NCBI RefSeq assembly: GCF_020539525.1
Contig: NZ_JACDXX010000003.1
Coordinates: 248,001-312,000 of the forward strand
Origin: Pseudogemmobacter faecipullorum
GTDB taxonomy: Bacteria > Pseudomonadota > Alphaproteobacteria > Rhodobacterales > Rhodobacteraceae
Direction: 5' to 3'
Length of the DNA: 64,000 nucleotides
The notes beneath the pieces are model-generated. The model had not been told where the DNA came from. It was given only the letters and a program-made list of their open reading frames with translations, and ran no database searches. A program made the translations under genes and the position numbers. Of the stretch, positions 45,282-54,192 are shown in pieces; within the stretch, counting starts at the first letter, position 1; the number at the start of each line of letters is the position of its first letter.

Positions 45282-46520
45282 ATGATGCGATTTCTGAGGC
45301 AGTTTCTGGCTGTGGCTTTCTGCCTTGGCCTGACCCCGGTGATGCCGGCGGCAGCCGAGGGGTTTTCGGGTGGGCTGTCAACGGGGCTTTCGGCTCTGGC
45401 CCGGCTCAATCCGGGCGGCTCTGCGATCAGCACCGGCATTCAGGATATGAGCCTCGATTTCGCCATCAGCCAGCCGGTGCCCTGGCGGGTGCGGCTGCTT
45501 GATGAGCCGCCGCGCCTGGTGCTTGACATGCGCGAGGTCGACTGGACCGGCCTTGCCGCCGTGCCACGCCAGGGCGAGCGGCCCGATCTGCGGGCAGGGG
45601 TGTTCCGCCCGGGCTGGTCGCGGCTGGTGGTAATGCTTGACGGCCCCTGGCTGATCATGCGCAGCGAGATGCAGACCGGCGATGCCGGTGCGAAGGTGCA
45701 GATCCGGCTGCAGCGCGCCACCCGCGAGATTTTTGCCAGAGCGGCAGCCCAGCCCGAGCCGCCCGAATGGATCTTGCCGGTGGCCAGCAAACTGCCCGCG
45801 CCGCAAAAGCGCGGCTCCGGGCCGGTGGTGGTGGTGATCGACCCCGGCCATGGCGGCATTGACCCCGGCGCCGAGCGTGATGGCCATAAAGAGGCCGATC
45901 TGATGCTGAGCTTTGCGCGGGAGCTGAAAGAACTTTTGCTGCGCGACGGCGGCTATAGCGTGGTTCTGACCCGCGATGACGATATTTTCGTGCCGCTCGA
46001 GGCGCGGATCTCGGTGGCGCGCGCCGCCGGGGCGCATGTCTTTCTGTCGCTCCATGCCGATGCGATTGCCGAGGGCGAGGCCCAGGGCGCGACGCTCTAC
46101 ACCCTCTCCGAGGCGGCAAGCGATGCAGCGGCTAAGGCGCTGGCCGAACGCCATGAGCGCGATGATCTGCTCGCAGGCGTGGATCTGGCGGCTCAGGATG
46201 ATGTGGTGGCCACTGTGCTGATGGATATGGCGCGCACCGTCACCGCACCGCGCACCGAAAGGCTGACGGCGTCGCTTGAGACCGCGATCAGGGGCGCCGA
46301 GCTGCGTATGCACCGCAAACCGCGCCAGAGCGGTGGCTTTTCGGTGCTGAAATCGCCCGATATTCCTTCGGTGCTGATCGAGCTGGGATTCCTCTCCTCG
46401 GCGCGTGATCTCAAACGTCTGACCGATCCGGACTGGCGGGCGAAAATGGCCGCAGCCCTTGCGGCCGGGCTGCGGGCCTGGGCGGATGAGGATCAGGCGA
46501 TCAGCGCTTTGCAGGACTGA
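45282..46520 (+). CDS. N-acetylmuramoyl-L-alanine amidase (AmiC type)
   Basis: 412 residues (a second ATG follows at codon 2). Signal peptide MMRFLRQFLAVAFCLGLTPVMPAAA, an AMIN domain (about 45-145) that targets the septum, then zinc Amidase_3: VIDPGHGGIDPGAERDGHKEADL (His and Glu ligands), LSLHADA (His), and the catalytic Glu in PSVLIELGFLSS. It cleaves the stem peptide from glycan during cell separation. PBP1A follows 157 bp downstream on the same strand. Confidence 0.93.
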   Translation: MMRFLRQFLAVAFCLGLTPVMPAAAEGFSGGLSTGLSALARLNPGGSAISTGIQDMSLDFAISQPVPWRVRLLDEPPRLVLDMREVDWTGLAAVPRQGERPDLRAGVFRPGWSRLVVMLDGPWLIMRSEMQTGDAGAKVQIRLQRATREIFARAAAQPEPPEWILPVASKLPAPQKRGSGPVVVVIDPGHGGIDPGAERDGHKEADLMLSFARELKELLLRDGGYSVVLTRDDDIFVPLEARISVARAAGAHVFLSLHADAIAEGEAQGATLYTLSEAASDAAAKALAERHERDDLLAGVDLAAQDDVVATVLMDMARTVTAPRTERLTASLETAIRGAELRMHRKPRQSGGFSVLKSPDIPSVLIELGFLSSARDLKRLTDPDWRAKMAAALAAGLRAWADEDQAISALQD

Positions 46521-46677
46521 AGCGGCGGCACCCGTTCCGGGCAGATCCGGCCAGAACTGAACCCGGCGGTTCTTTATCGACATAAAATGGCCGGAGCCGC
46601 GCGGAAATTCACCGAGGGTTTTGACCCCGCCATGCGTCTGATATAGGGGAAAGCCTCCATCAGGCGGGGATATTGCG

Positions 46678-49242
46678 GTGCTGCGATTCATCGGCTCGTT
46701 CTTCGGAGCGATCTTCACGGCGGTGACGCTGGGCATCTTCTTTGGTGCCCTGACCATCGGCGCTATCTTCTGGATGTATTCGCGCGATCTGCCGGGTCAT
46801 GACACCCTGGCGCAATATGCTCCGGCCACGATCAGCCGGATCTATTCGGGCGAGGGGCGCATCCTTGATGAATTCGCCGAAGAGCGCCGATTGTTCGTCT
46901 CGGCCGAAGACATCCCCGATCTGGTCAAAGCCGCTTTTGTTTCGGCCGAGGATAAGAATTTCTACGCCCATTCCGGCTATGATGCCGGCGGTATGCTGGC
47001 GGCTTTGCGCGAGGCGGTGGTCAGCCGTGGCGAAGAGGTGCGAGGCGCCTCGACCATCACCCAGCAGGTGGCGAAAAACATGCTGCTCGACGGCACCCGC
47101 AAAGGTGCGGCCGGGGTCGAGCGCAAGATCAAGGAAATCATCCTCGCCACCCGGCTTGAGGAAAGCCTGAGCAAAGAGCGCATTCTTGAGATCTATCTGA
47201 ACGAGATCTTCCTCGGCCAGAATTCCTATGGCGTGGCCGCCGCTGCCCAGACCTATTTCAACAAGAGCCTGACCGAGCTGGCCCCGCATGAGGCGGCGAT
47301 GCTGGCCGCGATGCCCCAGGCCCCGGGGCGCTATCATCCGGTGACCGCAAAACAGCGCGTCACCGACCGGCGCAATTACGTGCTGCGCGAAATGGCGCAG
47401 AATGGCTATATCACCCAGGCGGTGATGGAATCTGAGCGGCAGCTGCCTTTGCGTTCGGTGCAGAATGGCGATTTCCAGTCCTTCCGCGAGGAACTGCCGG
47501 GCCGGACCTATTTCACCGAGGAAGTCTCGCGGCAGCTGTCGCGCAACTTTGGCCGCGAGGAGTTTTTCCGCGGCGGTCTGACCATCCGCGCCACTATCGA
47601 CCAGGAGCTGCAGGGCATTGCCGAGGCCAGCCTGCGCAAGGCGCTGGAGAAATACGACCGTGGCATCGGCATCTGGCGCGGCACCGGCAAGGTGATCGCC
47701 GCCGATCAGCTTGGCACGGAACAGGCCTGGCGCGCCGCGCTGAGCGCAACCGATGTGCCGCGCGATATCGAGGACTGGTATCCGGCGGTGGTGCTGTCTC
47801 TGGGCGATAAATCGGCCCGGATCGGTATTGAGGACGTGGCCGAGGATGGCGATGGCCATTTCATCCCGGCCGAGGATGTGACCTGGGCGCGCAAGCGCCT
47901 TGCCGATGGCAAGCTGGGCAAGAAAGCCAGCCGGGCCAGCGATCTGCTGGAACCGGGGGATGTGGTGCTGGTGCGCCGCATGACCAAAGACAGCGATGGC
48001 TCCTTCCTGCGCTGGACCCTGCGTCAGGTGCCGGAAGTGCAGGGCGCTTTCATGGCGATGGATGTCAATACCGGCCGGGTTCTGGCGATGCAGGGCGGAT
48101 TCTCCTATCAGGATTCGGTGTTTAACCGCGCCACCCAGGCCGAACGTCAGCCCGGCTCGTCCTTCAAACCGTTTGTCTTTGCGGCAGCGCTGGACAGCGG
48201 CTTCACCCCGGCGACCATCGTGGTGGATGCGCCGATTGAGATTCAGACCCCCCAGGGCCTCTGGACGCCGAAGAACGCCTCGAACAAATACTACGGCCCG
48301 ACGCCTTTGCGCACCGGCATCGAGCAGAGCCGTAACCTGATGACCATCCGCCTTGCCCAGGAAGTCGGGATGGAGACGGTGGCGCAATATGCCGAGCGTT
48401 TCGGCGTCTATGACCGGCTCGCGCCGCATCTGGCCAACAGCCTCGGCGCGCAGGAGACCACGCTTTATAAAATGGTCGCCGCCTATGCGATGTTTGCCAA
48501 TGGCGGCGAGCGGGTCGAGCCGACCCTCGTCGACCGGGTGCAGGACCGCTATGGCCGCACCATCTATCGCCATGATCACCGGGTCTGTGAAAACTGCGCT
48601 TCGGGGGTGATAGCGGGCAGCGAAGGCCTGCAGATCACCTCGAACCGCGAGCGGGTGATGGATGCGATCACCGCCTATCAGCTGACCTCGATGATGGAGG
48701 GGGTGGTGACGCGCGGCTCGGCCTCGGGCGTCAATCTGCCGGTGCCGGTGGCGGGTAAGACCGGCACCACCAATGATGCCAAGGACGTATGGTTCATCGG
48801 CTATACCTCAAACATCGTCGCGGGCTGCTATATTGGTTTCGACCAGCCCCGCACCCTTGGCGCACGGGCCTATGGCGGCACGCTTTGTGTGCCGGTCTTC
48901 CAGGACTTCATGAAAGAAGTGGTGAAGAAATACGGCGGCTCGCGCTTCCGGGTGCCGCCGGGGGGCTATTTCATGAAGATCGACCGTTTCACCGGCGCGC
49001 GTCTGCCCGATGATGCCAGCGGTGCGAATGTGGTGGCGGAATATTTCCGCGATGGCGAGGATCCGGTCTTCGGCATGGGGGCGCTGGTCGATGGCGGCTT
49101 TGAAATGGGCCAGAACCTGCCGCTCTTTGCCCATGGCGAGAATGAGGGCGGCGCGGCCGAGGTCACCACCTCGACCGGCGAGACCCGGGTGATCCCCGGC
49201 AAGGCCGATTTCGGCACCGTCTCTTCGGGCGGATTGTATTAA
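46678..49242 (+). CDS. mrcA: Penicillin-binding protein 1A (bifunctional)
   Basis: 854 residues with GTG start. N-terminal membrane helix (FFGAIFTAVTLGIFFGALTIGAIFW), glycosyltransferase GT51 domain with catalytic Glu91 in VSAEDKNFYAHSGYD, RGASTITQQVAKN, an OB/PCB-type insert, then the transpeptidase domain: SSFK at about 494-497 in RQPGSSFKPFVF, SRN in EQSRNLMTI, and KTGTTND. It polymerises and cross-links peptidoglycan. Confidence 0.95.
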   Translation: MLRFIGSFFGAIFTAVTLGIFFGALTIGAIFWMYSRDLPGHDTLAQYAPATISRIYSGEGRILDEFAEERRLFVSAEDIPDLVKAAFVSAEDKNFYAHSGYDAGGMLAALREAVVSRGEEVRGASTITQQVAKNMLLDGTRKGAAGVERKIKEIILATRLEESLSKERILEIYLNEIFLGQNSYGVAAAAQTYFNKSLTELAPHEAAMLAAMPQAPGRYHPVTAKQRVTDRRNYVLREMAQNGYITQAVMESERQLPLRSVQNGDFQSFREELPGRTYFTEEVSRQLSRNFGREEFFRGGLTIRATIDQELQGIAEASLRKALEKYDRGIGIWRGTGKVIAADQLGTEQAWRAALSATDVPRDIEDWYPAVVLSLGDKSARIGIEDVAEDGDGHFIPAEDVTWARKRLADGKLGKKASRASDLLEPGDVVLVRRMTKDSDGSFLRWTLRQVPEVQGAFMAMDVNTGRVLAMQGGFSYQDSVFNRATQAERQPGSSFKPFVFAAALDSGFTPATIVVDAPIEIQTPQGLWTPKNASNKYYGPTPLRTGIEQSRNLMTIRLAQEVGMETVAQYAERFGVYDRLAPHLANSLGAQETTLYKMVAAYAMFANGGERVEPTLVDRVQDRYGRTIYRHDHRVCENCASGVIAGSEGLQITSNRERVMDAITAYQLTSMMEGVVTRGSASGVNLPVPVAGKTGTTNDAKDVWFIGYTSNIVAGCYIGFDQPRTLGARAYGGTLCVPVFQDFMKEVVKKYGGSRFRVPPGGYFMKIDRFTGARLPDDASGANVVAEYFRDGEDPVFGMGALVDGGFEMGQNLPLFAHGENEGGAAEVTTSTGETRVIPGKADFGTVSSGGLY

Positions 49243-49336
49243 CCAGCACCGGTCTTCCTGCCGCAGCTCTGCGCCTCCCCTTGCCGGGAGGGCGCAGGGG
49301 CGCTAAGAGCCGATTCCGACGAATAAGGGGTAGAAG

Positions 49337-50455
49337 ATGCGCGCCGAGACGCAAGCCAATGTCGAACAGATCCGCAAATCGCTGGGCCTGCTGGCGCAGC
49401 GGCTGGATTGGGAGACGGCTCCCCACCGGCTGGAAGAATTCAATGCGCTGATCGAACAGCCCGATCTGTGGAATGACCCGGCCAAGGCCCAGAAGCTGAT
49501 GCGCGAGCGCCAGTCGCTGATGGATGCGGTCAATGGCTATAAGATGATCGAATCCGGGCTGAACGATAATCTCGAGCTGATCGAGCTCGGCGAGATGGAA
49601 GGCGAGGACAGCATCATCGAGGAGGCTGAGGCCGCCCTGAAAGCGCTGCTGGACGTCGCCGCCCAGAAAGAGCTGGAGGCTTTGCTGAATGGCGAGGCCG
49701 ACAGCAATGATACTTTCCTTGAGATCAATGCCGGCGCCGGTGGCACCGAGTCGCAGGACTGGGCCGAGATGCTGGCCCGGATGTATACCCGCTGGGCCGA
49801 GCGCCGCGGTTTCACCGTCGAGATGCTCGCCGAGGAAGCCGGGCAGGAGGCGGGGATCAAATCGGTCGCCTATAAAATCAGTGGCCATAATGCCTATGGC
49901 TGGCTGAAGACCGAAAGCGGCGTGCACCGCCTGGTGCGGATCTCGCCCTTCGGTTCGGGCGATAAACGCCAGACCTCTTTCGCCTCGGTCTGGGTCTATC
50001 CGGTGGTGGACGATAATATCGAGATCGATATTCAGGATAAAGATATCCGTATCGACACGATGCGCGCCTCAGGCGCCGGTGGTCAGCACGTCAATAAAAC
50101 CGACTCGGCGGTACGGATCACCCACTTCCCGACCGGGATCGTGGTGACCTCCTCGCTGAAATCACAGCATCAGAACCGCGAGATCGCGATGAATGCGCTG
50201 AAGGCACGGCTCTATCAGATCGAGCTGGACAAGCGTTCGGCCGCGATCAATGAGGCGCATGATGCCAAGGGCGATGCCGGCTGGGGCAACCAGATCCGTT
50301 CTTATGTGCTGCAGCCCTATCAGATGGTGAAGGATCTGCGCACCAATCACGAGACTTCGGATACCCAGGGCGTGCTGGATGGTGATCTGGATGGTTTCAT
50401 GGCGGCGACGCTGGCCATGGATATGTCGGGCAAAAGCCGCGCCGATAACGAATAA
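49337..50455 (+). CDS. prfB: Peptide chain release factor 2
   Basis: 372 residues. RF2 reads UAA and UGA. Seen: the stop-recognition tripeptide SPF in VRISPFGSGDKR and the peptidyl-hydrolysis GGQ in RASGAGGQHVNKTDSAVRITH. The frame is continuous from MRAETQANVEQI, with no CUUUGA programmed frameshift of the E. coli kind. An AAGGGG ribosome site precedes the start. Confidence 0.96.
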   Translation: MRAETQANVEQIRKSLGLLAQRLDWETAPHRLEEFNALIEQPDLWNDPAKAQKLMRERQSLMDAVNGYKMIESGLNDNLELIELGEMEGEDSIIEEAEAALKALLDVAAQKELEALLNGEADSNDTFLEINAGAGGTESQDWAEMLARMYTRWAERRGFTVEMLAEEAGQEAGIKSVAYKISGHNAYGWLKTESGVHRLVRISPFGSGDKRQTSFASVWVYPVVDDNIEIDIQDKDIRIDTMRASGAGGQHVNKTDSAVRITHFPTGIVVTSSLKSQHQNREIAMNALKARLYQIELDKRSAAINEAHDAKGDAGWGNQIRSYVLQPYQMVKDLRTNHETSDTQGVLDGDLDGFMAATLAMDMSGKSRADNE

Positions 50456-50478
50456 GCCATCTCTCATATCTGTCTCAG

Positions 50479-50514
50479 AAAAACCCCGCCCGCTGCGCCG
50501 GTGCGGGGTTTTTT
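50479..50514. terminator. Terminator between prfB and DUF2585
   Basis: AAAAACCCCGC and GCGGGGTTTTTT with a 13-nt GC-rich loop; usable from both sides. Confidence 0.8.
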
Positions 50515-50554
50515 GTGCCCCGCAGGCCCCAGCCCCGCAGGCCGCAGCCCCGGA

Positions 50555-51145
50555 TCAGCCGCCCGCGGCCTGCCAGGTCTTCACCGCCTCAACCGGCCAG
50601 GTCAGCATCAGTATATTCAGGCTCAGATTGTCGCGGATCATGATCAGCGTGCCGATCTCGAGCACCAGGAAGCTCAGCACCGAGACCCGGACCGGCATCC
50701 GCGCGGCAAAGAAGAAGCCGAGGCCCATGAAAACGCTATCCATCACCGAATTCAGCACCGAGTCGCCACTATAGCCCAGGGCCATGGTCTCATTGCGGTA
50801 ATGCGCAATCACCATCGGCGTATTCTCGAGGATTTCCCAGCCCGCCTCGAGCAGCACGGCAAAGGCAAAGCGAAAGGCCAGCGCGTGGTGGCGAAACAGC
50901 GCCGAGGTCAGCAGGAAGAACAGCACCCCATGCAGGAAATGGCTCGGCGTATACCAGTCGGCAAGATGCTGGGAATTACCGGCGGTATTCACCCCGGGTT
51001 CAAACAGCCTGATATAGCCACAATCGCAGATCAGCACCCGGCCCATGGCCATCAGGCTGATCGCCTGGATCAGCAGCAGCAGGGCGGCGATGCGATACCA
51101 GAAAGCGGGTGGCCAGGCGGGGCGCAGCCCGGGCGGAGCGGTCAT
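50555..51145 (-). CDS. DUF2585 (UPF0314) membrane protein
   Basis: 196 residues with about five hydrophobic segments. Family motif region GRVLICDCGYIRLFEPGVNTAGNSQHLADWYTPSHFLHGVLFF, then LLEAGWEILENTPMVIAHYR and SGDSVLNSVMDSVFMGLGFFFA. Conserved in alphaproteobacteria, function unknown; polar His/Asp/Glu residues within membrane segments hint at an enzyme or transporter. Confidence 0.85.
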   Translation of the reverse strand: MTAPPGLRPAWPPAFWYRIAALLLLIQAISLMAMGRVLICDCGYIRLFEPGVNTAGNSQHLADWYTPSHFLHGVLFFLLTSALFRHHALAFRFAFAVLLEAGWEILENTPMVIAHYRNETMALGYSGDSVLNSVMDSVFMGLGFFFAARMPVRVSVLSFLVLEIGTLIMIRDNLSLNILMLTWPVEAVKTWQAAGG

Positions 51146-51358
51146 GAAGGTCTCATTTCAATGCAGTCACTCTGGCCTGAGACTGCGCAGTAAGGCCCGG
51201 CAGGGAAAGCGAAATCTGTATGAAACAGCGGCCAGAGTCAGGAATTTCGGCTCAGGCTATAGGGGCCCGTCGCCACCTCATCTGTCGGCAACTATCCCGG
51301 GGGGGGTGGGCGGCGCAGGCGCGCGCGCGGGCAGCGCCCCCCGGGCTGGCGCTGTCAT

Positions 51359-51383
51359 AAAAAAACCCCCCGGAACCGGAGGG
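51359..51383 (-). terminator. Terminator of the M23 peptidase-bactofilin operon
   Basis: On the minus strand, CCCTCCGG-TT-CCGGGGGG (one G.T wobble) followed by seven T. Confidence 0.75.
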
Positions 51384-51410
51384 CTTTCAAATTCAGTGGG
51401 GCTGTCAGGC

Positions 51411-51911
51411 TCAGCCTTCGGTGACCGGCTCGGGCGGGAAGGGCGCATGCGGCGCGGCCACGCGGCCGGTGGCCAGTGGGTCTTCCTGACGCTGAACCGA
51501 GCCCTCGAAATGGGCGCCCGATTCGATGGCGATGGTCTTGTGGATGATGTCGCCCTCAACCCGGGCGGTCGAGGTCAGGCGGACCTTCAGGCCACGCACC
51601 CGGCCGATCACCCGGCCATTGACCACGATATCATCAGCGACGATCTCGCCACGGATGGTGGCGCTTTCGCCAACGGTCAGCAGATGGGCGCGGATATCGC
51701 CCTCGACGGTGCCTTCGACCTGGATATCGCCGGTGGTGCGCAGATTGCCGACCACGGTCAGGTCAGAGGACAGGACCGATGCAACAGCTTTGCCCTTGGG
51801 CGCTGAAGGGGCAAAATCCATCGAAGGTTTGGACACGGGGGCCTCCGGGGCTTTGGCTTTTTCCGCTTCAGGCTTCTGGCCCGGCTCGTTGATACGGCTC
51901 TTAGAAAACAT
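51411..51911 (-). CDS. Bactofilin (polymer-forming cytoskeletal protein)
   Basis: 166 residues. Disordered Pro/Ala/Lys-rich N-terminus (about 1-40), then the bactofilin beta-helix core: SVLSSDLTVVGNLRTTGDIQVEGTVEGDIRAHLLTVGESATIRGEIVADDIVVNGRVIGRVRGLKVRLTSTARVEGDI, and a Pro-rich tail. Bactofilins self-assemble without nucleotide and scaffold wall enzymes. The start lies inside the last codons of the M23 peptidase gene (11-bp overlap), a well-known functional pairing. Confidence 0.93.
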   Translation of the reverse strand: MFSKSRINEPGQKPEAEKAKAPEAPVSKPSMDFAPSAPKGKAVASVLSSDLTVVGNLRTTGDIQVEGTVEGDIRAHLLTVGESATIRGEIVADDIVVNGRVIGRVRGLKVRLTSTARVEGDIIHKTIAIESGAHFEGSVQRQEDPLATGRVAAPHAPFPPEPVTEG

Positions 51912-53259
51912 CTCTCGCTGCCTTTATGAAGGTCATCGGATTGACGGCACTGCCCCCGATGCGAACTTCGTAGTGAAGGTGAGTGCCGGTGGACCGGCCT
52001 GAATTGCCCATATCACCGATCCGCTCGCTGCGCGACACCTTTTGTCCCACCTTGACCCGGATCTGCGACAAATGGGCGTATCTTGTCTCAATGCCAAAGG
52101 CATGGCGGATCTTGATCAGCCGGCCATAGCCATTCTGCCAGCCGGCATGGACCACCACGCCCTCGGCAGTGGCATGGATCGGCGTGCCGTAGGAGCCGGC
52201 GTAATCCTGGCCCTCATGCTGGCGGTGGCCCTTGCCGAAAGGATCATTGCGCCCGCCAAAGCCCGAGGTCAGCCGCACGCCGCCACCTGGGATCGGATTG
52301 GCAAAGGGGGCCTTCCAGGCGGCGAGCCGGTAGAGATCCATCTCTTCCATCTGTTTAAGGATGGCATTGGCGCGTTTCTCACTGGCGCTCAGCGAGCCGC
52401 CCCCCATGGAGGAGGCGGTGATCGGGGCCAGCGGGCCGCCCTGGCCGGAATAGCCGCGCCGCACCGTGGCGATCAGATCGTTGGGATTAAGCCCGGCCGA
52501 GCGGAACATCCGCTCCAGCGGTTCGACCGAAACCGTGACCGCCTCTTCCAGCCTGGCAAAGATCGCATCATGGCGCAGCTCCAGCGCCCGGCGCTCATCC
52601 TGGGCGAGGATCAGCTCATCGCGGGCCGCGAGGGCCTCTTCGCCGCGCTGATCACGCTCGGCGGCGGTCGCGGCCAGTTTGCTGCTGAGAAAATCAAGCG
52701 AGGCGACAGTGTCTTTCGCGCGGCCGATTTCGGTGGCATTGCCGCCCTGCTGGCTGAGGGCGGTGTTGAGCCGGCTCACCTCGTCGCGGGCGCTGTCGCG
52801 CTCGCGGATCACACCGCGCAGGGTGTTTTGCACCACATCAATGCCGGTCTCGAGTTCCCGGCGGCGGTCTTCCGAGGCGAGCAGCATTTCCTGCATCGAG
52901 GAGACCTGGGTCAGCGCCATATTGAACCGCTCCTGGGCCTGCAGCGCCTCACTCGCCCGCAGATCGCGGTCGGTCGAGAGCAGGGTCAGCCGTTCCTCAA
53001 ACATCATGCCCTGACGCTGGCTCTGATCGCGCACTGAACCGGCGCTGAGCGAATGCATCATGAATAAGGCGGTGGCGACGATGGTCCAGGCCAGGCCCAT
53101 GGCCCCGACCAGCACCACCAGCCCCTGGGTGACCGGGCGCAGCCGCAGGTAATGGGTGCCATGTTCTGATTTCAGATAGAGCCTTTGCTCGGGGAATACC
53201 GTTTCAAGGGCGGCATTGATCCGGATGGCTAATCTGGTCAGCAAGGGGCAATCCATCAT
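51901..53259 (-). CDS. M23 (LytM-type) peptidoglycan endopeptidase
   Basis: 452 residues. A short cytoplasmic lead, one membrane helix (LVVLVGAMGLAWTIVATALFMM, about 49-70), a periplasmic coiled coil (about 85-240) and a C-terminal LytM domain: GFGGRNDPFGKGHRQHEGQDYAG (HxxxD zinc ligands), TEGVVVHAGW-like strand, and THLHYEV (HxH). All zinc ligands are present, so it is likely active. Upstream gene of the operon with bactofilin, which probably localises it. Confidence 0.93.
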   Translation of the reverse strand: MMDCPLLTRLAIRINAALETVFPEQRLYLKSEHGTHYLRLRPVTQGLVVLVGAMGLAWTIVATALFMMHSLSAGSVRDQSQRQGMMFEERLTLLSTDRDLRASEALQAQERFNMALTQVSSMQEMLLASEDRRRELETGIDVVQNTLRGVIRERDSARDEVSRLNTALSQQGGNATEIGRAKDTVASLDFLSSKLAATAAERDQRGEEALAARDELILAQDERRALELRHDAIFARLEEAVTVSVEPLERMFRSAGLNPNDLIATVRRGYSGQGGPLAPITASSMGGGSLSASEKRANAILKQMEEMDLYRLAAWKAPFANPIPGGGVRLTSGFGGRNDPFGKGHRQHEGQDYAGSYGTPIHATAEGVVVHAGWQNGYGRLIKIRHAFGIETRYAHLSQIRVKVGQKVSRSERIGDMGNSGRSTGTHLHYEVRIGGSAVNPMTFIKAARDVF

Positions 53260-53667
53260 CGGGGCCCGTCACACCCTTGCGGCCTCCGGCGCGCGCGGCC
53301 TGGGGGCGGGCGTCGGAACGGGCGTTTGCAGGGGCAGGGCGTTGCGGCGTTTCAGGGTGATTATCGCCGCTAAGTCCCTGTCGCAACCGAGCTGCGAAAT
53401 TCCCGGGCGCAAGGCGCAGGAACTGGCCGATGATCGGCAAGATCCCGCCGATCATCCTGCGGTTGTGGCAAGGAACCGCCTTGTCATTGCCGCTGACCGG
53501 CAGAACGCCCCGGGATGGCCTGAGTCTGTGCCGGGCCGCTGTCAGGACCGGCCTGGCACCCCGGCCGCGCCTTCGCCCGAGGCCTCAGGCCGCTTCCAGG
53601 CCCGGGTCTTGTGGCCGGGCCGGAGGCGGAGGTCTGATGGCAGGTCTGGCGCTCACCCACTGCAGGC
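53260..53667. other. 408-bp intergenic region, no gene seen
   Basis: Very GC-rich sequence between the M23 peptidase start and the peroxiredoxin stop. Frames on both strands are low-complexity Arg/Pro/Ala and have no ribosome sites. It presumably holds the promoter of the peptidase-bactofilin operon. Confidence 0.5.
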
Positions 53668-54156
53668 TCAGAGCGCGCGGGCGGCCGCGAGCACCTCTTC
53701 GGCATGGCCCTTTACCTTTACCTTCGGCCAGACCCGGGCAATGCGGCCCTCACCATCAAGCAGGAAAGTGGTGCGGGTAATGCCCATATAGGTTTTGCCG
53801 TAATTCTGCTTTTCGCCCCAGGTGCCCCAGGCCTCGCAGGTCGTGCCCTCGGCATCCGAGACCAGGGTCACGCCCAGCCCGTGTTTGCGGCAGAATTTCT
53901 CATGCCGGGCCGGGCTGTCTTTTGAAATGCCGATCACACGGGTGCCGGCTGCGGCAAATTCCGCAGCAAGACGGCTGAAATCCTGTGCCTCAAGCGTGCA
54001 GCCGGGCGTGTCATCTTTGGGATAAAAATACACGACCACCTTGCCCGGACGCAGCGAAGACAGCTGCAGATCCGCGGTTTCGCCTTCGGCCTGGCTGGCG
54101 GGCAGGGTGAAATCGGGGGCGATCTGTCCGGGTTCGGGCAGGAGAGAGAGGGTCAT
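53668..54156 (-). CDS. bcp: BCP-type peroxiredoxin
   Basis: 162 residues with the thioredoxin-like AhpC/TSA fold. Peroxidatic Cys53 in PKDDTPGCTLEAQDF. The E. coli-type resolving cysteine five residues later is absent (Gln58), so Cys89 (HEKFCRKHG) or a partner thiol must resolve the sulfenate. It reduces hydrogen peroxide and organic hydroperoxides with thioredoxin in the cytoplasm. Close spacing from the divergent AsmA-like gene (36 bp) leaves a compact promoter region. Confidence 0.92.
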   Translation of the reverse strand: MTLSLLPEPGQIAPDFTLPASQAEGETADLQLSSLRPGKVVVYFYPKDDTPGCTLEAQDFSRLAAEFAAAGTRVIGISKDSPARHEKFCRKHGLGVTLVSDAEGTTCEAWGTWGEKQNYGKTYMGITRTTFLLDGEGRIARVWPKVKVKGHAEEVLAAARAL

Positions 54157-54192
54157 ATGCGCGGCTCCTCGCTTCGGTGATGCTTCAGCTTA

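Noticed and set aside
49337-50455. Programmed +1 frameshift in prfB
   Set aside because: The frame is continuous through the usual site and no CTTTGA motif is present.
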